From Propionibacteriaceae bacterium (lineage in GTDB: Bacteria > Actinomycetota > Actinomycetes > Propionibacteriales > Propionibacteriaceae): DNA of 49,115 bases. A model generated the notes under the pieces. That model saw only the letters and a list, made by a program, of their open reading frames with translations. It was not told the origin of the DNA and searched no databases. The translations under genes were made by a program, and so were the position numbers. Each line of letters opens with the position of its first letter. Positions within the stretch are counted from its first letter, which is position 1. Shown here one piece after another: positions 8,544-16,995 of this stretch. The DNA lies in contig JAOPXN010000032.1 in NCBI GenBank assembly GCA_025965155.1, positions 1 to 49,115 on the forward strand, given 5' to 3'.

Positions 8544-9565
8544 GCGAGAAGACGGAGACCCGGTCCCCCGCCCCGCGTCCTCCAGAGCCGGCGACGGGCC
8601 GACTGCGCGTGCTCGCCCCTCCGGTCACCGGTCAGGAGTTCGTGCTGCTCGGGGTGATCGCCGTGGTGTGGGTCCTGCTCGGTCTAGCGACGCCCGCCTT
8701 CGTCTCCGCCGGCTCGATCCAGCCTCTGCTCGGAGCCGTCGCGCCGATCGCGCTGATCGGCATCGGGATGACGGTGGTGATCATCACCGGCGGCATCGAC
8801 GTCTCGGTCGGCGCCATGATCGCCGTGTGCTCGGTGATCGTCGCGAAGCTGGTCCTGGTCCAAGCCGGGCTCGGCCTGCTGGTCGCGCTGCTCATCGCCA
8901 TCGTGGTGGGTGGCCTGCTGGGGCTCGGTAACGGCGCCCTGATCGCGTACGGCCGGGTGCACGCGATCATCATCACGTTCGGCACCGCGAACATCTTCTT
9001 GTGGATCAGCCTGCGGCTCTTCAACTCCACCACGGTCAACAACATCCCTGACACGCTCGCCTCGCTCGGCAACGGGGCCGCCGGCCGCACCGTGGGTGTA
9101 CCCAACTCCTTCCTGGTCACCATCCTCCTGGCCGCCGTCGCCTGGGTCTACCTGCGCCACACCGCCGGCGGTCGTCACTTCTACGCCGTCGGCGGCGACC
9201 CCCTCGCTGCCGAGCTGGCCGGCGTGCGGGTACGGCAGCGGGTTCTCGTCGCCTACGTGCTGACAGGGCTGCTAACGGGGCTCGCCTCCTGCGTCGTCGT
9301 GGCCCAGGGATCGAACCTCGGGCAGAACGTCGGGAACGGCAAGGAGCTGGCGGTGATCGCGGCCGTGGTCATCGGCGGCACCTCCATCACCGGTGGTCGG
9401 GGCTCCGTCCTCGGCACCGTTCTTGGCGCGCTGCTGGTGCAGACCGTCGCCTCGGGTGTTACCCAGCTCGGCTGGCGCTCGGAGCTGTCCGACCTCTTCG
9501 TCGGTGTCGCCATCATCATCGCGGTGGGCGCCGACCTCATCCGGCAGCGGGCGAGGAAACGATGA
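8540..9565 (+). CDS. Sugar-type ABC transporter permease 1 (RbsC family)
   Basis: A 341-residue polytopic inner-membrane protein of the RbsC/RhaP family. Hydrophobic segments fill almost the whole length; the family signature near GGIDVSVGAMIAVCSVIVAK and the cytoplasmic loop around GGDPLAAELAGVRV are visible, and the later VIGGTSITGGRGSVLGTVLG block is also typical. The N-terminal 35 residues are hydrophilic and Pro-rich. Its ATG overlaps the ATPase stop, and its own stop overlaps the next permease start (ATGA at 9562), so the two permeases probably form a heterodimer made in step. Confidence 0.92.
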   Translation: MSEKTETRSPAPRPPEPATGRLRVLAPPVTGQEFVLLGVIAVVWVLLGLATPAFVSAGSIQPLLGAVAPIALIGIGMTVVIITGGIDVSVGAMIAVCSVIVAKLVLVQAGLGLLVALLIAIVVGGLLGLGNGALIAYGRVHAIIITFGTANIFLWISLRLFNSTTVNNIPDTLASLGNGAAGRTVGVPNSFLVTILLAAVAWVYLRHTAGGRHFYAVGGDPLAAELAGVRVRQRVLVAYVLTGLLTGLASCVVVAQGSNLGQNVGNGKELAVIAAVVIGGTSITGGRGSVLGTVLGALLVQTVASGVTQLGWRSELSDLFVGVAIIIAVGADLIRQRARKR

Positions 9566-10680
9566 CCGCGGCCACCACCCAGCCCGAGGTGTCGGGCCCC
9601 GGCGACGACGTGCCAGGCCCGGCCGCCCCGGATCACGCCGAGTCGGTCCTCGCCCGGGTGGTCCGTGCCCTGCTGACGCAGCGCATCGTGCTGCTGGCGG
9701 TGCTCGTGGTTGTCGTGGTCGTCTACTTCTTCCTGCTCGGCCAAAACGACTACCTGACGGCCGACTACGACTTCGACTACATGTCGGCCGCGCTGATCAA
9801 CGCCGTCCCGCTGGCGATGCTCGGCTTCGCGGAGCTGTTCGTGATCCTGTCCGGCCGGGGCGGGATCGACCTGTCGGTCGGCGCCATCGTCTCGCTCGCG
9901 GGGATGGTGTTCGGCTTCGGCTACGGGCAGTGGGGCTGGCCGCTGGGCCTGGCCATCCTCGTCACCGCGGTCGTCGGCGGCGTCCTCGGTCTCCTCAACG
10001 GGATCCTCGTCGCCTACATCGGCTTTCCCGCCCTGATCGCCACGCTGGCCACCTACTACGCGTACAAGTCCCTCGCGGTCGTGATCAACAACCAGCGCCC
10101 GATCAGCACCCGTCCGATCCAGGACCTCTACGAGTCGACGGCGCGCTCAGTCCAGCTGCCGGTCATCGGGGAGTACGTGCCGGACGTGCCGAAGGGGATC
10201 TTCCTCTTCCTGCTGCCCACGATCGTCGTGGTCTGGCTGCTGCTGGCCCGCACCACCTACGGCCGGCGGGTGTACGCGATCGGCACCAATGACGTCGCGG
10301 CCCGCTGGTCGGCGATCGACGTGCGGCTCACCCGGGCAGCGGCCTACGCGCTGAGCGGTGTGATCTCGGGTCTGGTTGCGGTGGTCACGGTGGGCCAGTT
10401 CGCCTCGGCCCGCCCGGACGCCGGCGTCTCCGGCAACGGGATGGCACTGCCCGCCATCACGATCGCGGTGCTCGGCGGGGTGGCGATCACCGGGGGCATC
10501 GGACGGGTGTCGGGGATCGTGCTCGCCACCGTCCTGATCGTGTGGATGAACGCGGGCATCCGGCTCGCGTTCGAGGGCAACGCGGGGCCGCAGAACCAGC
10601 TGTTGGCGCTCGGGCTCCTGCTGGTCTTCGCGGCGCTGCTCAACGGCTTCGCCACCCGTCGCTACGGCGGGGCCGGCTAG
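9562..10680 (+). CDS. Sugar-type ABC transporter permease 2 (RbsC family)
   Basis: A 372-residue paralogue of the preceding permease, with the same core blocks: GGIDLSVGAIVSLAGMVFGF, the loop AIGTNDVAARWSAIDVRLTR, and AVLGGVAITGGIGRVSGIVL. A hydrophilic 30-residue N-terminal tail precedes the first membrane span. It is the last gene of the importer operon. The TAG stop at 10678-10680 is followed at once by what looks like an IS remnant, so downstream genes such as kinases or isomerases of the pathway may have been lost; this is inference. Confidence 0.92.
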   Translation: MTAATTQPEVSGPGDDVPGPAAPDHAESVLARVVRALLTQRIVLLAVLVVVVVVYFFLLGQNDYLTADYDFDYMSAALINAVPLAMLGFAELFVILSGRGGIDLSVGAIVSLAGMVFGFGYGQWGWPLGLAILVTAVVGGVLGLLNGILVAYIGFPALIATLATYYAYKSLAVVINNQRPISTRPIQDLYESTARSVQLPVIGEYVPDVPKGIFLFLLPTIVVVWLLLARTTYGRRVYAIGTNDVAARWSAIDVRLTRAAAYALSGVISGLVAVVTVGQFASARPDAGVSGNGMALPAITIAVLGGVAITGGIGRVSGIVLATVLIVWMNAGIRLAFEGNAGPQNQLLALGLLLVFAALLNGFATRRYGGAG

Positions 10681-10755
10681 GGCGTGTCTCCATTATTAGC
10701 GTAGCCAGATGGTGAGGGCGCACAAGACGACGCCGCCGCGCTAGGTGAGGGCAAG
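10681..10755 (-). mobile_element. Possible transposase C-terminal remnant
   Basis: On the minus strand this segment encodes GVVLCALTIWLR followed by stops and a short terminus GGCGTGTC on the plus strand beside the permease stop. It resembles the tail and end of IS5-type transposases of actinobacteria as I remember them, but the piece is too short to prove. It truncates the 3' end of the adjacent glyoxalase remnant. Confidence 0.35.
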
Positions 10756-11315
10756 CCTGGTTCACGCAAGTAGATGGACCTGAAGTACTGCCGGTCCAGG
10801 ATCTGGGTCACCGCCACGCCGCGGCCGAGCAGCTCCTGCTGCCAGGTCGTCACGGTGGCCAGGTCCGGGGCCCGGAACGCGACGTGGTGCACCGTGCCCC
10901 CAGCGTGCAGACCTCGGTCCCGCACGCCGGGCAGGACGTCGAACCAGAGCGCCCGAGCCGCCGCCGGCCATCCCGAAGCGCCCCCGGTCGCTGTCCTCCC
11001 GCGTCAGGCTCATCCCGAGCAGGTCCGTCAGCATCCCCGCCGAGGCTCGAGCTGCTGCTCCGACAACGTGATGGCGTGCAGCCCTCGTACGGCATGCTCG
11101 GCCGGGATCGCGGCGACGCCGTCCCACCCAGAGCGCCGGTCACCCGCAGAGGGGACCAGATCGATCACCATGCCGTCCGGGTCCCAGAACGTCAGGACCT
11201 CTTCCTCGTCGCGGGTGGTCGGCGGGTCGACGTGCACCTCCAGGCCCTTCAGGGTTCGTGCCACCAGCCGAGCGACGACCCCGCCACGCTGAAGGCCGTG
11301 GCCGTCGTCATCCCG
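10756..11315 (-). pseudogene. Glyoxalase-family ring-cleaving dioxygenase remnant (MhqO-like)
   Basis: Pieces of a vicinal-oxygen-chelate dioxygenase occur in order on the minus strand in mixed frames: GSSLGWWHEP, EEVLTFWDPDGMVIDLVP, EHAVRGLHAITLSE, then LGMSLTREDSDRGRFGMAGG, GTVHHVAFRAPDLATVTTWQ and ILDRQYFRSIYLREPG. These match the two tandem halves of MhqO/PcpA-like proteins, whose metal ligands include the H of HHVAFR. The N-terminus is replaced by an IS3-type orfA and the C-terminus by another possible IS piece. Several frame changes confirm it is dead. Confidence 0.7.
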
Positions 11316-11600
11316 GCCCCCTGACGCCCAGGCGTAGCACCTCGTTCTCCTGCTCGAGCAGCTTGATCCGCGTCCTCGCCTCGCGCAGCTCGGCGGCATC
11401 GGCCACCGTTGCGCCGGGCCGGTTGGCCTCGGCGACGTCGCCGCGCTTCAGCCAGTTGTGCAGGCAGCCTTCCGAGATCCCGAAGTCTTTAGCGATCTGG
11501 TTCAGCGGAGCAGCGCCCTTGCGGGCCACGGCCACGACGTCGTCGCGGAACTCCTGGGGGTAGTGCCTGGGCACAGCAGCATCCCTCCAGCGAGGACGAT
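11316..11600 (-). mobile_element. IS3-family orfA remnant, truncated
   Basis: A GTG at 11574, eight bases after GGAGGG, opens a protein of the IS3 orfA type: the HTH segment YPQEFRDDVVAVARKG ... IAKDFGISEGCLHNWLKR and a leucine-zipper-like tail with LREARTRIKLLEQENEVLR. The usual continuation is lost and the frame runs into unrelated sequence (GVRGPG, stop at 11308). No orfB follows. The element appears to have landed in the glyoxalase gene and then been deleted from one side. Confidence 0.8.
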
Positions 11601-11793
11601 CCTGACAGGTCACGTGTCAACCAAAGTCTGGGAAGACCCCACAGCGACCGGTAATCGCTCTGTGACAGGAGTCGCCGTGGCTGAGCCGGGAGACCTCTCA
11701 TCAACGTCCGCTCCGGCGTCGGGGCGTCGCCGCCGCTTTCGCTCAGGTCGCTAGAACGGCCGCCCTCGAACAGATCAGCGGGCAACCGCATGA

Positions 11794-13056
11794 CTACGCG
11801 TTTTCCACGGGTCGCAGTACGGCTTGTCCCAGATACTGGCAGGCCCGGAGGGCCAGCTCGAGGTCGGCGCGGTCTTCCACCCGCCCCTCCAGGGCCTCTT
11901 CCGCCTTCCGAATGCGGTACTGGACTGTGTTCTTGTGCAGCGTCAACCGATCCGCCGTTGCGGTGTAGGTGCCGGCCTGGAGGAATACCTGCAGGGTGGT
12001 GCGGAGTCGGGCGTGGGGTTCGTCGTCGAGGGCCAGGTCGGCGAGGGTCCGCCACACCCAGTTGCGTGCGGCGTCCATGTCGGCGCAGATGAGCGCGATG
12101 GCGCCGACGTCGCCGAATGTGGTCAACTGGGAGCCTGGTCGGGCCGCGAGCGCCAGATCCTGGGTGCGTTCCGCTTGCAGATGGGTTTGGCGGAAGCCTT
12201 CGAGCCCGTACGCCGGCTCACCGACCACGACCCGGACCGTCTCATCCGCGGTGGAGAACGCGGTAGACAGCAGCTCGTGGGAGATTGGCTGTTTGCCGCC
12301 AACCGGCACCCACATCCAGGCCAGTGATTCGTCGCGGGGCACGAACAGGTAGCGCCCACGGCGGTTGAGCGTGCGGGCCACGTTCACGCCGAGCCGGTCC
12401 AGCTGAGCCAGCCCGTCGGTGTCGTGGACGGATCCGACTATCCAGGCGATCACCCCGAGGTGGAGTTGACGGAGCCGGTAGCCAAGGGCCGCCTCGGTCG
12501 CGTCGATGTCCACCGAGTTGCCGCCCAGCAGGTCACGGACACGCCCGGCCCGGACCGCGGTCTGGGTTAGCAGCCATCGGTCCCGCTCGTGCTGGTAGGC
12601 CTCGATGGCCTGTTCGGACACCCGGTCGATGTACCCGAAGGTGATCTCGACCATCCTGGTGGTGGCCAGGGCGATCAGCTCGGCGTCGTTGGTCTGCTGG
12701 GCCAGCTGCTCGACACAGCGGGTCAGGAATCTGCCGTGACCAAGCCGGTACGACCGGACCAACGCGATGGTCGGAACGCCCCGCTGTGCCAGCCGTCTGG
12801 CATATTCTATGGCGGCTGTCGGGGCGCGGACGTCCTCTGGCGTGAGCCCGTGTTCGAAGATGTGCAGCACAGTGGCCAGGTTCTCCTCGACGCTTGCGCG
12901 GAGCACCTTTTTCACGATCGCATCGCCGCGGACTTCGGGGATGTTGCCGATCAGCAGCTGCCATATCTCGCCGTTGAGCTGCAACTGGCGAGGTCCAGAC
13001 AGGGCCGTTGCGACTTCGGCGAGCACTGCCGCGGCGCTGTCGCCCCCGGTCTCCAT
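11794..13056 (-). CDS. PucR/CdaR-type transcriptional regulator
   Basis: A 420-residue regulator. The N-terminal two thirds hold an all-helical region (about residues 15-160, with EENLATVLHIFEHGLTPEDV), resembling the N-terminal domain of actinobacterial PucR-family proteins, and a GGDEF-like middle segment. The C-terminus (about 355-415) is the PucR HTH_30: LRTTLQVFLQAG, ADRLTLHKNTVQYRIRKAEE. The first ATG after the hydrophilic leader, at 13056, is preferred; an upstream open frame to 13224 would run through a palindrome. The ribosome binding site is weak. It is divergent from the coiled-coil gene at 13251 and may control it through the inverted repeat at 13190-13217. Ligand unknown. Confidence 0.85.
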   Translation of the reverse strand: METGGDSAAAVLAEVATALSGPRQLQLNGEIWQLLIGNIPEVRGDAIVKKVLRASVEENLATVLHIFEHGLTPEDVRAPTAAIEYARRLAQRGVPTIALVRSYRLGHGRFLTRCVEQLAQQTNDAELIALATTRMVEITFGYIDRVSEQAIEAYQHERDRWLLTQTAVRAGRVRDLLGGNSVDIDATEAALGYRLRQLHLGVIAWIVGSVHDTDGLAQLDRLGVNVARTLNRRGRYLFVPRDESLAWMWVPVGGKQPISHELLSTAFSTADETVRVVVGEPAYGLEGFRQTHLQAERTQDLALAARPGSQLTTFGDVGAIALICADMDAARNWVWRTLADLALDDEPHARLRTTLQVFLQAGTYTATADRLTLHKNTVQYRIRKAEEALEGRVEDRADLELALRACQYLGQAVLRPVENA

Positions 13057-13189
13057 CTGGTCATCATGGCGACGGCTCGACGGCGTGTCCACAACCAGCG
13101 AGGCGGCACCGACCGGTGTGGACTTCAGGACGGTCGGTTTGTGCGGGGCGTACAACCGTTGGCCGGATCTTCGTGCCGTTCGGCCAATG

Positions 13190-13217
13190 CCATTCCAGCG
13201 GCAAGCCGCTGGAATGG
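13190..13217. promoter_or_regulatory. Perfect 13-bp inverted repeat, candidate operator
   Basis: CCATTCCAGCGGC (13190-13202), AA, then GCCGCTGGAATGG (13205-13217). It lies between the divergent starts at 13056 and 13251, 34 bases before the coiled-coil gene and 133 bases before the regulator gene. With a two-base centre it fits a protein-binding operator better than an RNA hairpin; no U-run follows. Binding by the neighbouring PucR-type regulator is inference. Confidence 0.65.
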
Positions 13218-13250
13218 GATGCATTCAACCCCAATCCGAGGAGGACGATT

Positions 13251-13694
13251 GTGAGATCACTGTCCGAGCAACTAGATGACCTGGCCGACCGTGCCAGGCA
13301 GGCGGAGGAAACGGTGGCCGCCGCCCGGGCCAAGAACCGGGAGGCGCTCGAGAGCCAGCGGACCCGCTTGAAGTCCTCGATCGACGCGACCAAGACCGCC
13401 ATCAAGGGCGATGCTGAGGTCGCACACGAGGAGGTGCAGACGTGGTGGGACGAGACCCGCACCTCCCTCAACCAACGCTTCGACGAGATGCGAGCCAAGC
13501 GGGACGCCCAGCATGCCGAGAGAGACCTGGAGCGGGCCGAGAACCGCGCCGACGACGCCGAACTGGACGCGGCCGATGCCATCGACTTCGCCACCTATGC
13601 CCTCGACGAGGCTGAGTACGCCGTCATCGATGCGGTGATCGCCCGAGCCGACGCCGATGAACTCGCCGTCCAGTCGGCTGGAGCGGCGACCTGA
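13251..13694 (+). CDS. Small charged coiled-coil protein, function unknown
   Basis: A 147-residue, highly charged, Ala/Glu/Arg-rich protein that is almost entirely predicted helix, with heptad-like stretches (LDDLADRARQAEETVAAARA; AQHAERDLERAENRADDAEL). No Cys, no membrane segment, no signal. The GTG at 13251 has GAGGAGG seven bases upstream. A following gene encodes an HdeD-like membrane protein, so the two may be expressed together under the candidate operator upstream. I recall similar small helical proteins beside HdeD-like genes in actinobacteria, but can name no function. Confidence 0.75.
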   Translation: MRSLSEQLDDLADRARQAEETVAAARAKNREALESQRTRLKSSIDATKTAIKGDAEVAHEEVQTWWDETRTSLNQRFDEMRAKRDAQHAERDLERAENRADDAELDAADAIDFATYALDEAEYAVIDAVIARADADELAVQSAGAAT

Positions 13695-13770
13695 GGCAAA
13701 CATAACTCAGCGGTAGATAGCGCACGGAAGGGCCCGCAGCGTGGTTCGCGCTACTAGCTCTGACCCCACT

Positions 13771-13799
13771 CGCCTGCCCCGCCCGATGCGGGGCAGGCG
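13771..13799. terminator. GC-rich 12-bp hairpin between coiled-coil and HdeD-like genes
   Basis: CGCCTGCCCCGC (13771-13782), loop CCGAT, GCGGGGCAGGCG (13788-13799). No T-run follows, so it could be a weak terminator, a processing or stabilising element, or attenuate the downstream gene, whose start is 28 bases on. Confidence 0.5.
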
Positions 13800-13826
13800 G
13801 GTCACATCAAGACACTTGGAGGAATC

Positions 13827-14435
13827 ATGACAACCCACACTGTGCTCAATTCCCAGCGAACGGCGCCTGGCCCGCTCGGGCGACTGACCGCCTCCGCGAC
13901 CAGCAGTTGGTGGCTGCTGCTCGGCGCTGGCATCGCCTGGCTGATCATTTCCATAGTCATCTTAAGGTTCGACTCGACCACGGTAACCGCTGTGGCCGTC
14001 TGGTTCGGGATCGTCACGCTCTGCGCCGCGGCCAACGAGGTACTGATCAGCACGGTGTCCACACCTGGGTGGCGAGTCGTGCACCTGCTTGCGGCGCTGC
14101 TGTTCGCGGTCGTAGGCGTCCTGTCCTTCATCCATCCTGGCGACACGTTCGTGGCGCTGGCCGCACTGATCAGCTTCTACCTCGTCCTGCGCGGCGCGCT
14201 CGATCTTGGGGTGGCGCTGGCCGCCAGCGTGGCGATGCGCGGGGGGTGGCTGCTGGTGCTCGTTGCCGTGGCCGAACTCCTGCTCGGATTCTGGGCCGCC
14301 GGTTCGTGGAACCTATCCGTGGCCGTGCTGGTCGGCTGGGTCGGCGCCATCGCACTCACCAGGGGCATCGCCGAGATCATCGGTGCGTTCGAACTTCGCC
14401 AGCTTAACCAGGCCGCGCGGAACTCGGCACTCTAG
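13827..14435 (+). CDS. HdeD-like (DUF308) membrane protein
   Basis: A 202-residue polytopic membrane protein with about six hydrophobic segments: WWLLLGAGIAWLIISIVILR near residue 30, TVTAVAVWFGIVTLCAAAN, LLAALLFAVVGVLSFIHPGD, LAALISFYLVLRGALDLGVA, LLVLVAVAELLLGFWAAGSW and VAVLVGWVGAIALTRGIAEI. The repeated pattern with a GxxxFxxP-like turn (SFIHPGD) is that of the HdeD/DUF308 family, linked to acid stress in enterobacteria; the role in actinobacteria is not established. GGAGG lies seven bases before the ATG. It follows the coiled-coil gene after a hairpin. Confidence 0.85.
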   Translation: MTTHTVLNSQRTAPGPLGRLTASATSSWWLLLGAGIAWLIISIVILRFDSTTVTAVAVWFGIVTLCAAANEVLISTVSTPGWRVVHLLAALLFAVVGVLSFIHPGDTFVALAALISFYLVLRGALDLGVALAASVAMRGGWLLVLVAVAELLLGFWAAGSWNLSVAVLVGWVGAIALTRGIAEIIGAFELRQLNQAARNSAL

Positions 14436-14499
14436 CCACCGGCCAAAGCCGAAGGGTCCGGTCGACAAGGTTGGGGCAGCTGAGCGAGAGGAAAGTCCG

Positions 14500-14817
14500 G
14501 TGAGGTTGCGTCTGGGAGCGCTGATCGCCATCGCCGCAGCCGTCACAGTCACCGGCCGGGGCATGGACCGCTCGATCGTGAACCATTGGCTGGCCGTGCA
14601 CGCCGGCATCCTCGACCAGACCGGACCCCTACTACGCCTTCTGGTCAGACATCGGGTCCGACCTCGCCGAGTTCGGCATCATCGGAGCCATCGTGACGAC
14701 CACCTACCAACTGGTGAAGAAGTAAGAACCTGCCAACCCCGCTGCTCGCGGATCTGCAACCATCCGGCAGCCGGCGGCCAGTTCTACCTGTGCCATTGCG
14801 ACCATCCCGACTATTAG
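14500..14817 (+). pseudogene. Small membrane/Cys-motif protein gene with compensating frameshifts
   Basis: The GTG at 14500, after GAGAGGAAA, opens a frame with a short hydrophobic start (LGALIAIAAAVTV). After NHWLAVHAGILDQTG the frame should shift by one base near 14625 to read YYAFWSDIGSDLAEFGIIGA IVTTTYQLVKK, and shift back near 14724 to read CQPRCSRICNHPAAGGQFYL with CHCDHPDY and the stop at 14817. That order (an aromatic membrane segment, then a Cys/His pattern C-x3-C...C-x-C) resembles small phage or actinobacterial proteins with a C-terminal metal-binding tail. Two opposite shifts suggest decay or base errors. Function unknown. Confidence 0.5.
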
Positions 14818-15510
14818 GGCGTCCGACCGACTCAGGAGATGATCGCGCGGCTCCATCAGACTACCTCGCACACCAGGCTGCCCTGCACGAGCTGTTAGCG
14901 AGATGCCAGAGAATCACGCTGACAAAGATTGAGCGACCCCGAGCATGGAGCGCCCAACAAGAAGCTACCGTGAACGACACAGACAGTGCGCCTTGACGGC
15001 GAGGATTAGTGCTTCACTCTCAGTAAACGACGAGACCGTTCGTCAGCCTCATCCACAGCCGATGCACACACTTCTTGACGCACCGCATCGGTCGGTGTTC
15101 AAAAGGGCGACGAACTGGTCCCCGGCCTCGACCGGGGTGAGGTCGACGGCGACCATGCGGATGATCACGACGATGCCATGGCCACCTCGTCTGCCGACGG
15201 TAGCCCACCAGCCCTGGCGCCGGCTCCGCCCCACCCCGAGCCGGCTCCACCTCGATCCGCCGAGGACCCCAGCAGGATGCGCACGATGCGCCCTCCAGCA
15301 CCGCGACCTCCACCGCCGGGACCAGCTGGTGCGGGCACGACCTCGGCCGGTGCGACCAGTTGACCAGACCCTTCAGGCCGCCCACCTCCAGCCGGGCGCC
15401 GTTCGCCGGAAGCCGACCCTCCTGCGAGACGCCGCCAGGCTTCATCCTCGCAGACCTCGATCTCGCCAACGTTGCCTCCGGCTGTCTGAGGCGAGCACTA
15501 GCCTGCCCTG
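14818..15510. other. Gap with no supported gene
   Basis: Open frames on both strands lack domains or binding sites; the composition is uneven and repeats of Pro/Arg codons dominate. A worn copy of the palindromic repeat lies at about 15415-15434. A leaderless promoter for the next gene may end this gap: TAGCCT at 15499-15504, six bases before the ATG. Confidence 0.5.
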
Positions 15511-16218
15511 ATGATTATCTGGCTTGCGTCCTACCCGAGATCAGGGAACACGTTCCTGCGGATCGTCGTCGATCGGCTGTATGGCCGGGGGACGTCGACC
15601 GTGTACCCGGTCGACGGTGTCTTGAAGCGCTTGGGCGGACATGTCGTTACCGCCGAGGAAGCCGGCCTCTCGCTGGCGGAGATGCGGGCCTCGTCTGACG
15701 TGCACTTCGTTAAGACTCACCGGCGTCGTGATTATGACGTGTGCGATGCCGACGCTGCCCTGTACTTGGTTCGAGATGGCCGAGACGCCTTGGTCTCGTT
15801 TGCCCACCAGCGCTCGGAGGAAGCACCCGAGCGCTATCCAGACGAACTGAGGACGCTGATCGATCGACACAGTGGGGGCACGGGGATTTGGGGCCAGAAC
15901 GTTCTGAGTTGGCTGCAGCCTCAAGAACCGACTCGCGCGCCCGTTCTGATCCGGTTCGAAGGCCTGACTCAAGATCCAGTCGCTACCGTCACGGATGCGA
16001 TCAGTCGTGTTGCCCCAAGTCTGCTACGCCGAGCCGAGGTGACCCTGCCGGCCTTCGACGAACTGCACCAGCTGGACCGGGGGTTTTTCCGCCGCGGCGT
16101 AGTCGGTAGCCACCGTGACGAGATGACGGCGGAGCTCGAGGAGCTGTTCTGGTCCTATGAGGACAACCGCACAGCTATGGATCGGCTGGGGTACGGCGGG
16201 TCGCTTAGTCGGAGGTGA
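15511..16218 (+). CDS. PAPS-dependent sulfotransferase
   Basis: A 235-residue cytosolic sulfotransferase fold protein. The 5'-phosphosulfate loop is seen as SYPRSGNTFLR (residues 7-17), the substrate-side KTHRR follows at about 69, and the 3'-phosphate-binding segment is YLVRDGRDALVS (about 86-97). The C-terminus has the loop FFRRGVVGSHRDEMT and the helix SYEDNRTAMDRLGY, usual in bacterial members. It would transfer a sulfo group from PAPS to an unknown acceptor. The ATG has no Shine-Dalgarno but TAGCCT lies six bases before it, consistent with a leaderless mRNA. It stands alone among decayed DNA, so may be cargo of an accessory element. Confidence 0.88.
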   Translation: MIIWLASYPRSGNTFLRIVVDRLYGRGTSTVYPVDGVLKRLGGHVVTAEEAGLSLAEMRASSDVHFVKTHRRRDYDVCDADAALYLVRDGRDALVSFAHQRSEEAPERYPDELRTLIDRHSGGTGIWGQNVLSWLQPQEPTRAPVLIRFEGLTQDPVATVTDAISRVAPSLLRRAEVTLPAFDELHQLDRGFFRRGVVGSHRDEMTAELEELFWSYEDNRTAMDRLGYGGSLSRR

Positions 16219-16301
16219 CCCTGAGCCATCCCCTCCGGCAACTCGACATGATCGCCGCACCTCTGCCCACGCCACAGCTATTTGGGCGCAGCCCGCAGGG
16301 C

Positions 16302-16329
16302 GACCCTCGTGCGGGACGCACCGGTAGCC
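16302..16329. repeat. Dispersed copy of the GTGCG-GGA-CGCAC repeat
   Basis: GACCCTCGTGCGGGACGCAC followed by CGGTAGCC matches the units at 4492-4549, with the GCAG before TAGCC changed. It lies 84 bases after the sulfotransferase stop, in the same orientation as the tandem array nearly 12 kb away. Confidence 0.8.
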
Positions 16330-16797
16330 CAGGGTCTTGCGTGACGTCGCCATCGGCTACCGGAAGCACCGGCGTGGACTTCAGCTGGCGACGTAGGACG
16401 ACGAACGGCAACGGACAGGTGACGCGAGCCGAGGATCCATTCGTCTCACCACCACTGGATGTCGGCGGACATTTGCCAGCCAAACTGCTAGCCAATCGCC
16501 CAGAATGTGCGGGTACTTCACGGGAGGTCGGCGGACGCTGTTCAGGCGTGAAGTGGGACGGCACAGGCGTGACTTGATCCCCTGACACGGAACCGGTCAC
16601 CAGCCAGGATCCTGCCCGAGCACGGCGAGGACCACTGAGAAGCCACCGGATGGCTCCAAACTCCTGACCACTGGGGCTGCTCCTCAGCCCTATGGGCAAT
16701 AAGGAAGGCGTTGACCAGTGCCGGCCATCCACAGATGACCGAGCTGACTGGTCTTGGGCTCCCTGGCGGAGTTGAACTGTCAGGAGGAGGAGCGGAA
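16330..16797. other. Gap upstream of excisionase; possible IS-end remnant
   Basis: No gene is supported. A 10-bp direct repeat GTCGGCGGAC occurs at 16461-16470 and 16527-16536, with CTTCACGGGAGG and GTGAAGTGGGAC nearby. Multiple short repeats like these occur at the ends of IS21-type elements, but no transposase is present, so this is only a suggestion. Confidence 0.35.
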
Positions 16798-16995
16798 ATG
16801 GACATGATCATGGACAAGTTGTTGCTCAGTCCCCGCGAGGCCGCAGAGGTGCTCGGGGTCGGTCGATCGCGCGTTTACGACCTGATGCGTTCGCACCAGG
16901 TCTCCAGCGTCAAGATCGGACGGTCCAGACGCATACCCGCTGAAGCACTCCGCTCCTACGTCGAAGCCCTGGCGAAGGACAGCGATTACCTGTGA
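16798..16995 (+). CDS. Excisionase-type HTH DNA-binding protein
   Basis: A 65-residue MerR/Xis-like winged-helix protein (HTH_17): LLLSPREAAEVLGVGRSRVY forms the helix-turn-helix, and IGRSRRIPAEALRSYVEAL the wing and last helix. The ATG at 16798 is set by a strong AGGAGGAGG seven bases upstream. Its stop overlaps the start of the integrase gene (GTGA), the classic xis-int coupling of actinobacterial integrative elements, so it probably directs excision. It is intact although its integrase is not. Confidence 0.88.
   Translation: MDMIMDKLLLSPREAAEVLGVGRSRVYDLMRSHQVSSVKIGRSRRIPAEALRSYVEALAKDSDYL

Noticed and set aside
13057-13224. Longer N-terminus for the PucR-type regulator
   Set aside because: The extra 56 residues run through the inverted repeat and are not protein-like; the ATG at 13056 gives a normal start.
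16205-16732. 175-residue minus-strand frame after the sulfotransferase
   Set aside because: It crosses the dispersed repeat and IS-like repeats and has no domain or start signal.
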